A stretch of 64,000 nucleotides of DNA. Origin: Hydrogenophaga sp. PBL-H3 (lineage in GTDB: Bacteria; Pseudomonadota; Gammaproteobacteria; Burkholderiales; Burkholderiaceae_C). The DNA is taken from positions 1,736,001 through 1,800,000 of the forward strand of contig NZ_CP044972.1 in the NCBI RefSeq assembly GCF_010104355.1, given 5' to 3'. A program made the translations under genes and the position numbers. The first letter of the stretch is position 1; every line of letters begins with the position of its first letter. Of the stretch, positions 58,072 to 64,000 are shown piece after piece. The notes below the pieces were generated by a model. The model ran no database searches. It saw only the letters and a program-made list of their open reading frames with translations, and was not told the DNA's origin.

Positions 58072-58830
58072 TCAGCGCGGTGCGAGGCGGATCGCGCCGT
58101 CGAGGCGAATGACTTCGCCATTGAGCATGTCGTTCTCGATGATGTGCTTGGCCAGCTTGGCGTAGTCGGCCGGTGTGCCCAGGCGGCTGGGGAATGGCAC
58201 GCTGGCGGCCAGCGCGTCCTGCACCTCCTGCGGCATGCCGAACAACATGGGTGTGCCGAAAATGCCGGGGGCGATGGTCATGTTGCGGATGCCGTTGCGC
58301 GAAAGGTCGCGCGCGATGGGCAACGTCATGCCGACCACGCCGCCCTTGGAGGCCGCGTAGGCTGCCTGGCCGATCTGCCCGTCATAAGCCGCCACGCTGG
58401 CGGTACTGATCATCACGCCACGCTCGCCCGTGGACTCGGGTTCGTTCTTGCACATGGCATCCGCGGCCAGGCGGATCATGTTGAAGCTGCCGACCAGGTT
58501 GACCATGATGGTCTTGGTGTAGACGCCCAGGTTGTGCGGTCCGTTCTTGCCCACGGTTTTTTCGGCCGGCGCAATGCCCGCGCAGTTCACCAGGCCCATG
58601 AGCTTGCCCATGGAGGTGGCCTTGGCCACCACGGCCTGGCCGTCGGCCTCGTTGCTCACGTCGCACTTCACGAAGGCGCCACCGATCTCCTTGGCCACGG
58701 CCTCGCCTTTGTCAACTTGCATGTCGGCGATCACGACCATGCCTCCGTTGGCCGCCAGCATGCGTGCCGTGCCTTCGCCCAGGCCCGATGCGCCGCCGGT
58801 GACGATGAAAACCTTGCCTTGAATGTCCAT
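58072..58830 (-). CDS. SDR 3-hydroxyacyl-CoA dehydrogenase (HSD17B10-like)
   Basis: A 252-residue NAD-dependent dehydrogenase. The cofactor site is TGGASGLG (10-17), followed by D37 (VIADMQ) and the NAG-type CAGIAP. The catalytic Ser is in [10 protein letters not shown], and YAASKGG carries the Tyr/Lys pair. Similar enzymes oxidise 3-hydroxy-2-methylbutyryl-CoA in isoleucine breakdown. The palindrome upstream (58866-58881) resembles the operator of LiuR-type regulators, which supports that role. The start at 58830 ([13 protein letters not shown]) is chosen over 58881, which would begin inside the palindrome. Confidence 0.92.
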   Translation of the reverse strand: MDIQGKVFIVTGGASGLGEGTARMLAANGGMVVIADMQVDKGEAVAKEIGGAFVKCDVSNEADGQAVVAKATSMGKLMGLVNCAGIAPAEKTVGKNGPHNLGVYTKTIMVNLVGSFNMIRLAADAMCKNEPESTGERGVMISTASVAAYDGQIGQAAYAASKGGVVGMTLPIARDLSRNGIRNMTIAPGIFGTPMLFGMPQEVQDALAASVPFPSRLGTPADYAKLAKHIIENDMLNGEVIRLDGAIRLAPR

Positions 58831-58857
58831 GCTGTGCTCCTGTGTCGTTGAATGGTG

Positions 58858-58883
58858 GATTGACGTTGACGTAAACGTCAATC
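58858..58883. promoter_or_regulatory. Palindromic operator, LiuR-like
   Basis: TTGACGTAAACGTCAA (58866-58881) is a near-perfect palindrome. An overlapping longer inverted repeat pairs GATTGACGTT (58858-58867) with AACGTCAATC (58874-58883). The core resembles the motif described for the MerR-family regulator LiuR of branched-chain amino acid degradation in Proteobacteria. It lies between the divergent SDR and ppk2 genes, 28 bases from the SDR start. Confidence 0.55.
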
Positions 58884-58972
58884 AGAGGGCGATTATGCGG
58901 CAGGCTGGCGTCATGAGATTGTCATTGGGCCGATCTAGTCTGAATGCCTTTTGCCACCAACGGAGTCCCCCC

Positions 58973-59878
58973 ATGTTCGACAGCCAGGACGAGCTGCTGC
59001 GCCGCATCCATATTGACTTGATGGACGGCTACGACGAAGAGCTGGAGATGGAAATGGAGGACCGCGCCGACGAAACGCAGGTGGCCCAGGCGTCGGTTCA
59101 GCACAAGGAGGCGCGGCAGGCTTACTTTCGCGAGTTGTTCCGCCTGCAGGCCGAGTTGGTGAAGCTGCAGGACTGGGTGGTGGCCACCGGGCACAAGGTG
59201 GTGATCGTGTTCGAGGGGCGCGACGCAGCGGGCAAGGGCGGTGTGATCAAGCGCATCACCCAGCGCCTGAACCCGCGCGTGTGCCGCGTGGCCGCGCTGC
59301 CCGCGCCCAACGACCGCGAGCGAACGCAGTGGTATTTCCAGCGCTACGCGGCACACTTGCCGGCCGCGGGTGAGATGGTGCTGTTCGACCGCAGCTGGTA
59401 CAACCGCGCCGGCGTGGAGCGTGTCATGGGGTTTTGCAGCGACGAACAGTACGAAGAGTTCTTCCGCTCGGTGCCCGAGTTCGAGAAGATGCTGGTGCGC
59501 TCGGGCATCCAGCTCATCAAGTACTGGTTTTCGATCTCCGACGAAGAGCAGCATCTGCGCTTCCTCGGTCGCATCCACGACCCGCTCAAGCAATGGAAAC
59601 TCAGCCCCATGGATCTGGAGAGCCGTCGCCGCTGGGAGCTCTACACCAAGGCCAAGGAGGTCATGCTGGAACGCACCCACATCCCCGAATCACCCTGGTG
59701 GGTGGTGCAGGCCGATGACAAGAAAAAGGCGCGCCTGAACTGCATCCATCACCTGCTGGAGCAGATGCCGTATGGCGAGGTGGAGCGCCCCACCATCACG
59801 CTGCCCGAGCGCGTGCGCCACGAAGGCTACCGGCGCCATCAAGTCCCCGGTGAAATTCACGTGCCTCAGGTGTACTGA
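58973..59878 (+). CDS. ppk2: Polyphosphate kinase 2
   Basis: A 301-residue PPK2-family phosphotransferase that uses polyphosphate to phosphorylate nucleotides. Walker A is FEGRDAAGKGG (about 80-90), Walker B FDRSWYNRAGVERVMGF, and the lid-module residues are DPLKQWKLSPMDLESR. The acidic N-terminal region (YDEELEMEMEDRADE) is of the single-domain class I type. The start at 58973 (MFDSQDELLRR) was chosen; the longer frame runs through the divergent promoter. Nucleotide preference (ADP or GDP) cannot be read from sequence. Confidence 0.92.
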   Translation: MFDSQDELLRRIHIDLMDGYDEELEMEMEDRADETQVAQASVQHKEARQAYFRELFRLQAELVKLQDWVVATGHKVVIVFEGRDAAGKGGVIKRITQRLNPRVCRVAALPAPNDRERTQWYFQRYAAHLPAAGEMVLFDRSWYNRAGVERVMGFCSDEQYEEFFRSVPEFEKMLVRSGIQLIKYWFSISDEEQHLRFLGRIHDPLKQWKLSPMDLESRRRWELYTKAKEVMLERTHIPESPWWVVQADDKKKARLNCIHHLLEQMPYGEVERPTITLPERVRHEGYRRHQVPGEIHVPQVY

Positions 59879-59883
59879 AAAGC

Positions 59884-59957
59884 ACCCCCGCCGCGCCGCG
59901 CGCGACCCCCTCAAGGGGGCGATGCCTGTGGCCTGGCAAAGCCAGTTCCACGGCATC
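59884..59957. repeat. GC-rich repeat and large imperfect hairpin after ppk2
   Basis: CCCCCT-CA-AGGGGG (59906-59919) resembles the core of the repeat at 8751-8765. It is followed by a nested inverted repeat: GATGCC (59921-59926) with GGCATC (59952-59957), GTGG with CCAC, and CTGGC with GCCAG around an AAA loop. No U tract follows. It fills most of the 114-base gap between the convergent ppk2 and iron-binding-protein genes. Confidence 0.65.
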
Positions 59958-59992
59958 CTTGTTCAGAGCCACTCCACGTCGGAGGGGTGCAC

Positions 59993-61048
59993 TTACTTGT
60001 AGCCCACGCGGTCCAGCATCTGCTGAACTTTCGTCATGTTCTTTGCCACCACGCCCAAGGGCACGGTCTCGGCTTTGAAGTTGTCACCACCCATGGCCTT
60101 GATGGCCGGGTTGGCAATCTTCAGGCCTTTGACGGCGGGGAATTCGTTGTTGCCGTTGGCAAAGTAGTCCTGCGCGAACGGGCTGGCCATGAACTCCATG
60201 AACTGCACGGCGTTGTCGCGGTTCTTGGCGTGTTTGGCCACGGCCGCACCGGCGATGTTCACGTGCGTGCCGGTGGTGGCCTGGTTGGGGAACACCACGC
60301 GCACCTTCTCCATCGTGGCGCGGTCTTCCGGTTTGTCCGACTTGATGAGGCGGGCAATGTAGTAGGTGTTGCTCAGCGCCACACCGCATTCGCCGGAGGC
60401 CACGGCCTTGATCTGGTCGGTGTCGCCACCTTTGGGAGCGCGGGCCATGTTGTCCACCACGCCTTTGAGCCAGGCCTCGCCCTTTTGATCACCCAGGCGT
60501 TCCACCACGGTGGCGAACAGCGAGAGGTTGTATGGATGCGAACCCGAGCGCGTGCAGACCAGGCCCTTGAGCTTGGGGTCGGCGAGTTGTTCGTAGGTCG
60601 CCACGTCGGCGGCTTTCACGCGCATCGGGTCGTAAACGATCACGCGGGCGCGGGTGGAGAACCCAGTCCAGGTCACGCCGCCTTCGCCCGGGGTGGCTCG
60701 CAGGTTGGCGGGGATGGATGCATCGAGCTTGGCGGACTTGATCGGCTGAAACAGGCCCTGGCTGTCGGCCGAGGCCATGCGCGCGGCGTCGACCAGCAGG
60801 ATCACATCGGCTGGGGAGGCCGCACCTTCGGCACGCAGGCGAGCGACGATGCCGGCGTCGTCGGCATCCACGCGGTTGATCTTGATGCCGGTGGTTTTGG
60901 TGAAGGTGTCGTACATCACTTCGTCGGTCTGGTAGTGGCGTGCCGAGTAGAGATTGAGCACCTTGTCCTGCGCCAGCGCCTGACCTTGCAGGCCAAGCGT
61001 GGCGGCCACAGCGGCCAGGGCAATCGAGAGTTTGCGGAACGGGGTCAT
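59993..61048 (-). CDS. Fe(3+) ABC transporter substrate-binding protein (FbpA/FutA family)
   Basis: A 351-residue periplasmic protein. A signal peptide is MTPFRKLSIALAAVAATLGLQGQALAQ. Mature motifs LNLYSARHYQTDEVMYDTF and VALSNTYYIARL contain the tyrosines that bind ferric iron in this family (YSARHY, and NTYYIA). No permease or ATPase gene follows in the window. The start at 61048 is chosen because it begins the signal peptide. A strong Fur box overlaps its predicted -35 element, in keeping with iron-repressed expression. Confidence 0.92.
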   Translation of the reverse strand: MTPFRKLSIALAAVAATLGLQGQALAQDKVLNLYSARHYQTDEVMYDTFTKTTGIKINRVDADDAGIVARLRAEGAASPADVILLVDAARMASADSQGLFQPIKSAKLDASIPANLRATPGEGGVTWTGFSTRARVIVYDPMRVKAADVATYEQLADPKLKGLVCTRSGSHPYNLSLFATVVERLGDQKGEAWLKGVVDNMARAPKGGDTDQIKAVASGECGVALSNTYYIARLIKSDKPEDRATMEKVRVVFPNQATTGTHVNIAGAAVAKHAKNRDNAVQFMEFMASPFAQDYFANGNNEFPAVKGLKIANPAIKAMGGDNFKAETVPLGVVAKNMTKVQQMLDRVGYK

Positions 61049-61129
61049 GGAGGTCCTCGGGAGTTGAAATGAAGGAAACAAGGGTGTTCGCTCGGCTTCG
61101 CCCGCAGGGCTTGCCCGATAATGTGAACG

Positions 61130-61159
61130 ATGCTAACACTAACGCGAATTGTTCTCAAT
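61130..61159 (-). promoter_or_regulatory. Promoter with overlapping Fur box
   Basis: The 19-mer AACGCGAATTGTTCTCAAT (61141-61159) matches the Fur consensus AATGAGAATnATTCTCATT at 14-15 of 18 defined positions. On the minus strand TTGAGA (61158-61153) is followed after 17 bases by TAGCAT (61135-61130), a plausible promoter for the iron-binding-protein gene. The site overlaps the 5' end of the divergent patatin gene. Confidence 0.65.
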
Positions 61160-62092
61160 AAGTATTGCAAGGCCTGGGGCCTTGTGCTGGGCCTGGCCTT
61201 CCTCTCGGCTTGCTCCACGGTGCAAGGGCCCGTGGCGGCACCGCCTGTGCCACAGCCGCACATTCAGGAACCCGTTGTGGCCCCGGCGATGCGGGCGCCC
61301 CGGCTGGGCCTGGCGCTGGGCGGAGGGGCGGCGCGCGGTTTCGCTCATGTGGGCGTGATCCAGGTTCTGGAAGAAAACGGCATCCGACCCGATTTGTTGA
61401 CCGGCACCTCGGCCGGCAGCCTGGTGGCCGCGTTGTACGCCAGTGGCAAGACCCCCACCGAGTTGGAGCGGGTGGCCATGAGCATGGACGAGGTGACCCT
61501 GACCGACTGGGCTTTGCCGATCCTGGGGCGCGGACTGTTGCGTGGCGACGCGCTGGCGCGTTATGTGAGCCAGGCGGTGGACGGCCGCGTGATCGAAAAG
61601 TTGGCGCTTCCCCTGGGCGTGCTGGCCACCGACCTGGGCACCGGGCAGGGCGTGTTGTTCCGCAGGGGTGACGTGGCGCAAGCCGTGCGGGCGTCCAGCG
61701 CGGTGCCTGGCCTGTTCGCGCCGGTGGCCATTGCCGGGCGCGACTATGTGGACGGTGGCCTGGTGGCACCCGTGCCCGTGCAGCAGGCGCGGGACATGGG
61801 GGCCGAGGTGGTGCTGGCGGTGGACATCTCCAGCGCACCCGAAGGCAATCTGGCGGTGGGCAATATCCGCGTGCTGCTGCAGACTTTCGCGATCATGGGC
61901 CAGAGCATCAACCGCCACGAACTGGCCACCGCCGACGTTGTGGTGCGTCCAGCGCTGGCGGGCGTGGGCAGCGCCGACTTCGCCTCGCGCAAACGCTCGA
62001 TCGACGCGGGCAGGGCGGCGATGCTGGCGGCACTGCCGCAACTCAAGGCCCAGCTGGCCCGCTTGAAACCGGTGAACGGCGTGCGACCATAA
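61130..62092 (+). CDS. Patatin-like phospholipase, lipoprotein
   Basis: A 320-residue patatin-family lipid acyl hydrolase. The N-terminus carries a lipoprotein signal (LGLAFLSAC, about Cys28). The oxyanion loop is GLALGGGAARGFAHVG, the catalytic Ser is in GTSAGSLVAALY, and the Asp in YVDGGLVAPVP. This domain occurs in RssA/YchK-like proteins. The ATG at 61130 overlaps the Fur box and the divergent promoter, so the true start could be further in; a GTG near 61184 would lose part of the signal. Confidence 0.88.
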   Translation: MLTLTRIVLNKYCKAWGLVLGLAFLSACSTVQGPVAAPPVPQPHIQEPVVAPAMRAPRLGLALGGGAARGFAHVGVIQVLEENGIRPDLLTGTSAGSLVAALYASGKTPTELERVAMSMDEVTLTDWALPILGRGLLRGDALARYVSQAVDGRVIEKLALPLGVLATDLGTGQGVLFRRGDVAQAVRASSAVPGLFAPVAIAGRDYVDGGLVAPVPVQQARDMGAEVVLAVDISSAPEGNLAVGNIRVLLQTFAIMGQSINRHELATADVVVRPALAGVGSADFASRKRSIDAGRAAMLAALPQLKAQLARLKPVNGVRP

Positions 62093-62120
62093 AAAAAGCC
62101 CCTGTCTTGCGACAAGGGCT
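62091..62120 (-). terminator. Terminator of the phasin gene
   Basis: An imperfect stem AGCCC-c-TGTC (62097-62106) with GACA-a-GGGCT (62111-62120), loop TTGC. The A7 run at 62091-62097 forms a U tract on the minus-strand transcript. It lies about 170 bases past the phasin stop; the stretch between (62121-62291) shows no gene. Confidence 0.6.
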
Positions 62121-62291
62121 CAAGGGGTCCGATGAAACCGGATTTCGAAAAGGACCCGAGGAGACAACCAGAAGAACGGGTTTGATCTGAAACCTGTTCC
62201 CGTGAGAGTCAGGCAGATCGTGCAGTGATGCTAGTTTGCGCGCTGGGCGAAGCGTCCAGTCGGGCGATCAGCGGCACGATCAACCGCTTGT

Positions 62292-62834
62292 TCAGCGCTT
62301 TTTGGCAACCGACTTCGAAGCGTTGACGGCGGAGGTCGTCACGGTGTTGAAGTTGGCTTCGGCCATTTCGGTGGCTTGCTTGACAGCCTTCTGCACCGAT
62401 TCCATGGCGTTGTTGGCGGCGGAGACGGCGCTCTTCATCACGGCCACGGCGGTTTCGGAACCGGCAGGTGCGTTCTTGGAAGCGTTGTCGACGACGGCCA
62501 TGAATTTCTTCTGGGTGTCGCTGGCCTGGGCTTCAGCGGCTTTGCCGAATTCGGCGGTCGTGCCTTGAGCGATGTCGTACAGGTGGCGGCTGTAGGCCAC
62601 GGTCTTCTCGGCCAGGGGCTGCATCAGGCTGGCTTGCAGGGTCAGCAGTTCCTGAGCATCTTTGACGCTGAGGAGGGCCTGGGTGCTGTTGGCGGATTCG
62701 GACAGGGCGGCCTTGGTGGCTTGAACATTGAGTTCAACCAGCTTTTCCACGCCTTCAAAGGCTTTCTGGGTCAGACCAAAAATGGTCTCGATGTTGGCTT
62801 TCTGGGCGGCAATCAATTGTTCGGCGGTCAGCAT
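62292..62834 (-). CDS. Phasin family protein (polyhydroxyalkanoate granule-associated)
   Basis: A 180-residue phasin that coats PHA granules. The protein is almost wholly helical and rich in Ala, Gln and Lys: [44 protein letters not shown] is the standard phasin N-terminus, and [30 protein letters not shown] follows. An Ala/Lys-rich C-terminus ends ASKSVAKKR. An AGGAG ribosome-binding site precedes the ATG. The promoter TTGCGC-N16-TATAAT lies between two TGC-rich direct repeats, a likely PhaR control region. Confidence 0.92.
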   Translation of the reverse strand: MLTAEQLIAAQKANIETIFGLTQKAFEGVEKLVELNVQATKAALSESANSTQALLSVKDAQELLTLQASLMQPLAEKTVAYSRHLYDIAQGTTAEFGKAAEAQASDTQKKFMAVVDNASKNAPAGSETAVAVMKSAVSAANNAMESVQKAVKQATEMAEANFNTVTTSAVNASKSVAKKR

Positions 62835-62927
62835 ATTCGTACTCCTAAACTTGGGTAAAACAGGGTTTAGTTGAGGGCTGCTGGGAACATCGCGCTGTGT
62901 CTGGACGCTTTTGCTTTTTGTTCACAT

Positions 62928-63001
62928 TGCTGCACTGCAACATAACCGCGATTATAGGGATAACCCTCAACAGCGCAAGCGATTTTTGCTGCGTTGCACC
63001 A
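62928..63001 (-). promoter_or_regulatory. Phasin promoter flanked by TGC-rich direct repeats (PhaR-like)
   Basis: TGCTGCACTGCAACA (62928-62942) and TGCTGCGTTGCACCA (62987-63001) match at 12 of 15 positions and are 59 bases apart. Between them on the minus strand is TATAAT (62956-62951) with TTGCGC 16 bases upstream (62978-62973). PhaR repressors of PHA-producing bacteria bind TGC-rich sites at phasin promoters, so this is a reasonable operator pair. Confidence 0.5.
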
Positions 63002-63081
63002 TTCTAGGTGCCATGGCCTAAAAGTCGCACGCGCCCAACGAATTCCCGACGAAGACACAATCCCAGACTCCGCCCTCCACC

Positions 63082-64000
63082 GTGCGCACCGCCTTGCAAG
63101 CTTTCTACGCCGACCACTTCGTTCTGCCGCTGCCGGCAGGGCACCGTTTTCCAATGGCCAAGTACGCCCGGCTGCGTGAGCGCCTGGCCCGGGAGTTGCC
63201 GCAGGTGGAGTTGCTCGAAGCCTGGCCAGCCAGCGACGGCGAGCTGGCGCTGGTGCACACCCCCACCTATATAGAAGCCGTGCACACCGGCACCCTGCCG
63301 CCCGCTGCCCAGCGGGAGATCGGTTTCCCGTGGAGCCCTGCCATGGCCGAACGCGCTCGTCGCTCGGTGGGCGCCACGGTGCAGGCGTGTCGCCGCGCCA
63401 TGGGTGGAGGTGGCCTGGCTGCCAATTTGGCCGGTGGCACCCACCACGCCTACCCGGACAAAGGCAGCGGCTTCTGTGTCTTCAACGACGCTGCCGTGGC
63501 GGCCCGGCTGATGCAGGCCGAGCACGCCCGCGCCCACCGTGCGCGCGGCATGTTGCGCGTGGTCATCGTCGATCTCGATGTTCACCAGGGCAACGGCACG
63601 GCGCGCATCTTTGCCCATGACGATTCCGTGTTCACGCTGTCGCTGCACGGCGCCAGGAACTTCCCGTTTCGCAAGGAGCCGAGCGACCTCGACGTGGAGC
63701 TGCCCGATGGCTGCGGCGATGCCGAGTACCTTGAGGCCCTGGAGCGGGCGCTGGAGGAAATGGAGCGCCGCTTCGAGCCTGGGCTGGTGATCTACCTGGC
63801 TGGCGCCGATCCGCACGAAGGGGACCGGCTCGGCCGCCTGAAGCTCACCTTTGACGGCATGGAGGCGCGCGACCGGCGCGTGATGGACTGGGCCTGGACC
63901 CGTCGCCTGCCGCTGGCCTTCGTGATGGCCGGGGGCTATGGCACCGACATGGACGCCACCGTGCAGGTGCAGATGAACACCTACCGCACGGCGGTGGAGT
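63082..64000 (+). CDS. Histone deacetylase-family protein, 3' end outside window
   Basis: About 306 codons are visible; the frame is open at the right edge. Zinc-hydrolase signatures of the arginase/deacetylase superfamily are LAGGTHHAYPDKGSGFCVFNDAAVAA (catalytic His pair), VVIVDLDVHQGNGTARIF (Asp and His zinc ligands), YLAGADPHEGDRLGRL (Asp zinc ligand) and VMAGGYG near the end. Bacterial members deacetylate lysine, acetoin-system proteins or polyamines. The start is GTG at 63082, the only likely start before a TAA at 63019; no strong ribosome-binding site is visible. Confidence 0.88.
   Translation, partial: MRTALQAFYADHFVLPLPAGHRFPMAKYARLRERLARELPQVELLEAWPASDGELALVHTPTYIEAVHTGTLPPAAQREIGFPWSPAMAERARRSVGATVQACRRAMGGGGLAANLAGGTHHAYPDKGSGFCVFNDAAVAARLMQAEHARAHRARGMLRVVIVDLDVHQGNGTARIFAHDDSVFTLSLHGARNFPFRKEPSDLDVELPDGCGDAEYLEALERALEEMERRFEPGLVIYLAGADPHEGDRLGRLKLTFDGMEARDRRVMDWAWTRRLPLAFVMAGGYGTDMDATVQVQMNTYRTAVE

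Overview
The window is about 65% G+C, with tightly packed operons. The gene set combines Bug/TctC and TRAP solute-binding proteins, a pmd-type protocatechuate 4,5-cleavage operon, PEP-CTERM/PrsT proteins and a phasin, together with GC-rich palindromic repeats of a kind common in Comamonadaceae. This points to a betaproteobacterium of the Comamonadaceae (Hydrogenophaga or a close relative). That assignment is inference from gene content, not from a database match. No rRNA, tRNA, CRISPR array, IS element or prophage gene was recognised.

Layout. 1-7.7 kb: a truncated beta-CASP metallo-hydrolase, a small membrane protein, the grpE-dnaK-dnaJ chaperone operon with a textbook sigma-32 promoter, an FAH-family gene and two regulators. 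7.2-21.4 kb (minus strand): a 12-gene, roughly 14-kb operon for hydroxycinnamate (ferulate-type) use. It encodes an enoyl-CoA hydratase, feruloyl-CoA synthase, thiolase, SDR dehydrogenase, acyl-CoA thioesterase, Liv-type ABC importer, tannase/feruloyl-esterase lipoprotein, acyl-CoA dehydrogenase and MarR regulator. A divergent pair at 21.6-24.3 kb (amidohydrolase and acyl-CoA ligase) shares its promoter region. 24.3-36.7 kb: a DsbA-like isomerase, two near-duplicate TRAP binding proteins, a TRAP permease pair, a short MetE-like protein, vanA-vanR-vanB (vanillate O-demethylase with a GntR regulator in the middle), a Bug protein, a dehydrogenase and an AEC permease. 36.7-44.4 kb: a LysR regulator divergent from a ligJ-ligK-ligI-ligA-ligB-ligC operon (pmdEFDABC order). 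44.4-51.4 kb: a Spy/Cpx-like envelope stress cluster, then a PEP-CTERM protein and PrsT. 51.6-64 kb: rpoD, dnaG, a lipoprotein gamma-glutamyltransferase, a second SDR, polyphosphate kinase 2, an iron-binding protein with a Fur box, a patatin-like lipoprotein, a phasin and a truncated histone-deacetylase-family gene.

Read as a pathway, the first 44 kb form an almost complete lignin-monomer funnel: ester cleavage, uptake, CoA activation, side-chain shortening by CoA-dependent beta-oxidation, thioester hydrolysis to vanillate, O-demethylation to protocatechuate, and 4,5-cleavage to pyruvate and oxaloacetate. No vanillin dehydrogenase or 4-oxalomesaconate tautomerase (LigU/PmdU/GalD) gene is visible.

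The most useful non-coding observations are these: overlapping divergent promoters with a palindromic operator at 21.47-21.52 kb; a GC-rich repeat inserted in frame inside the acyl-CoA dehydrogenase gene; a 106-bp tandem repeat between vanA and vanR; an intrinsic terminator between dctP and dctQ; a sigma-54-type promoter for the PEP-CTERM gene; and candidate Fur, LiuR-like and PhaR-like operators near the right end.
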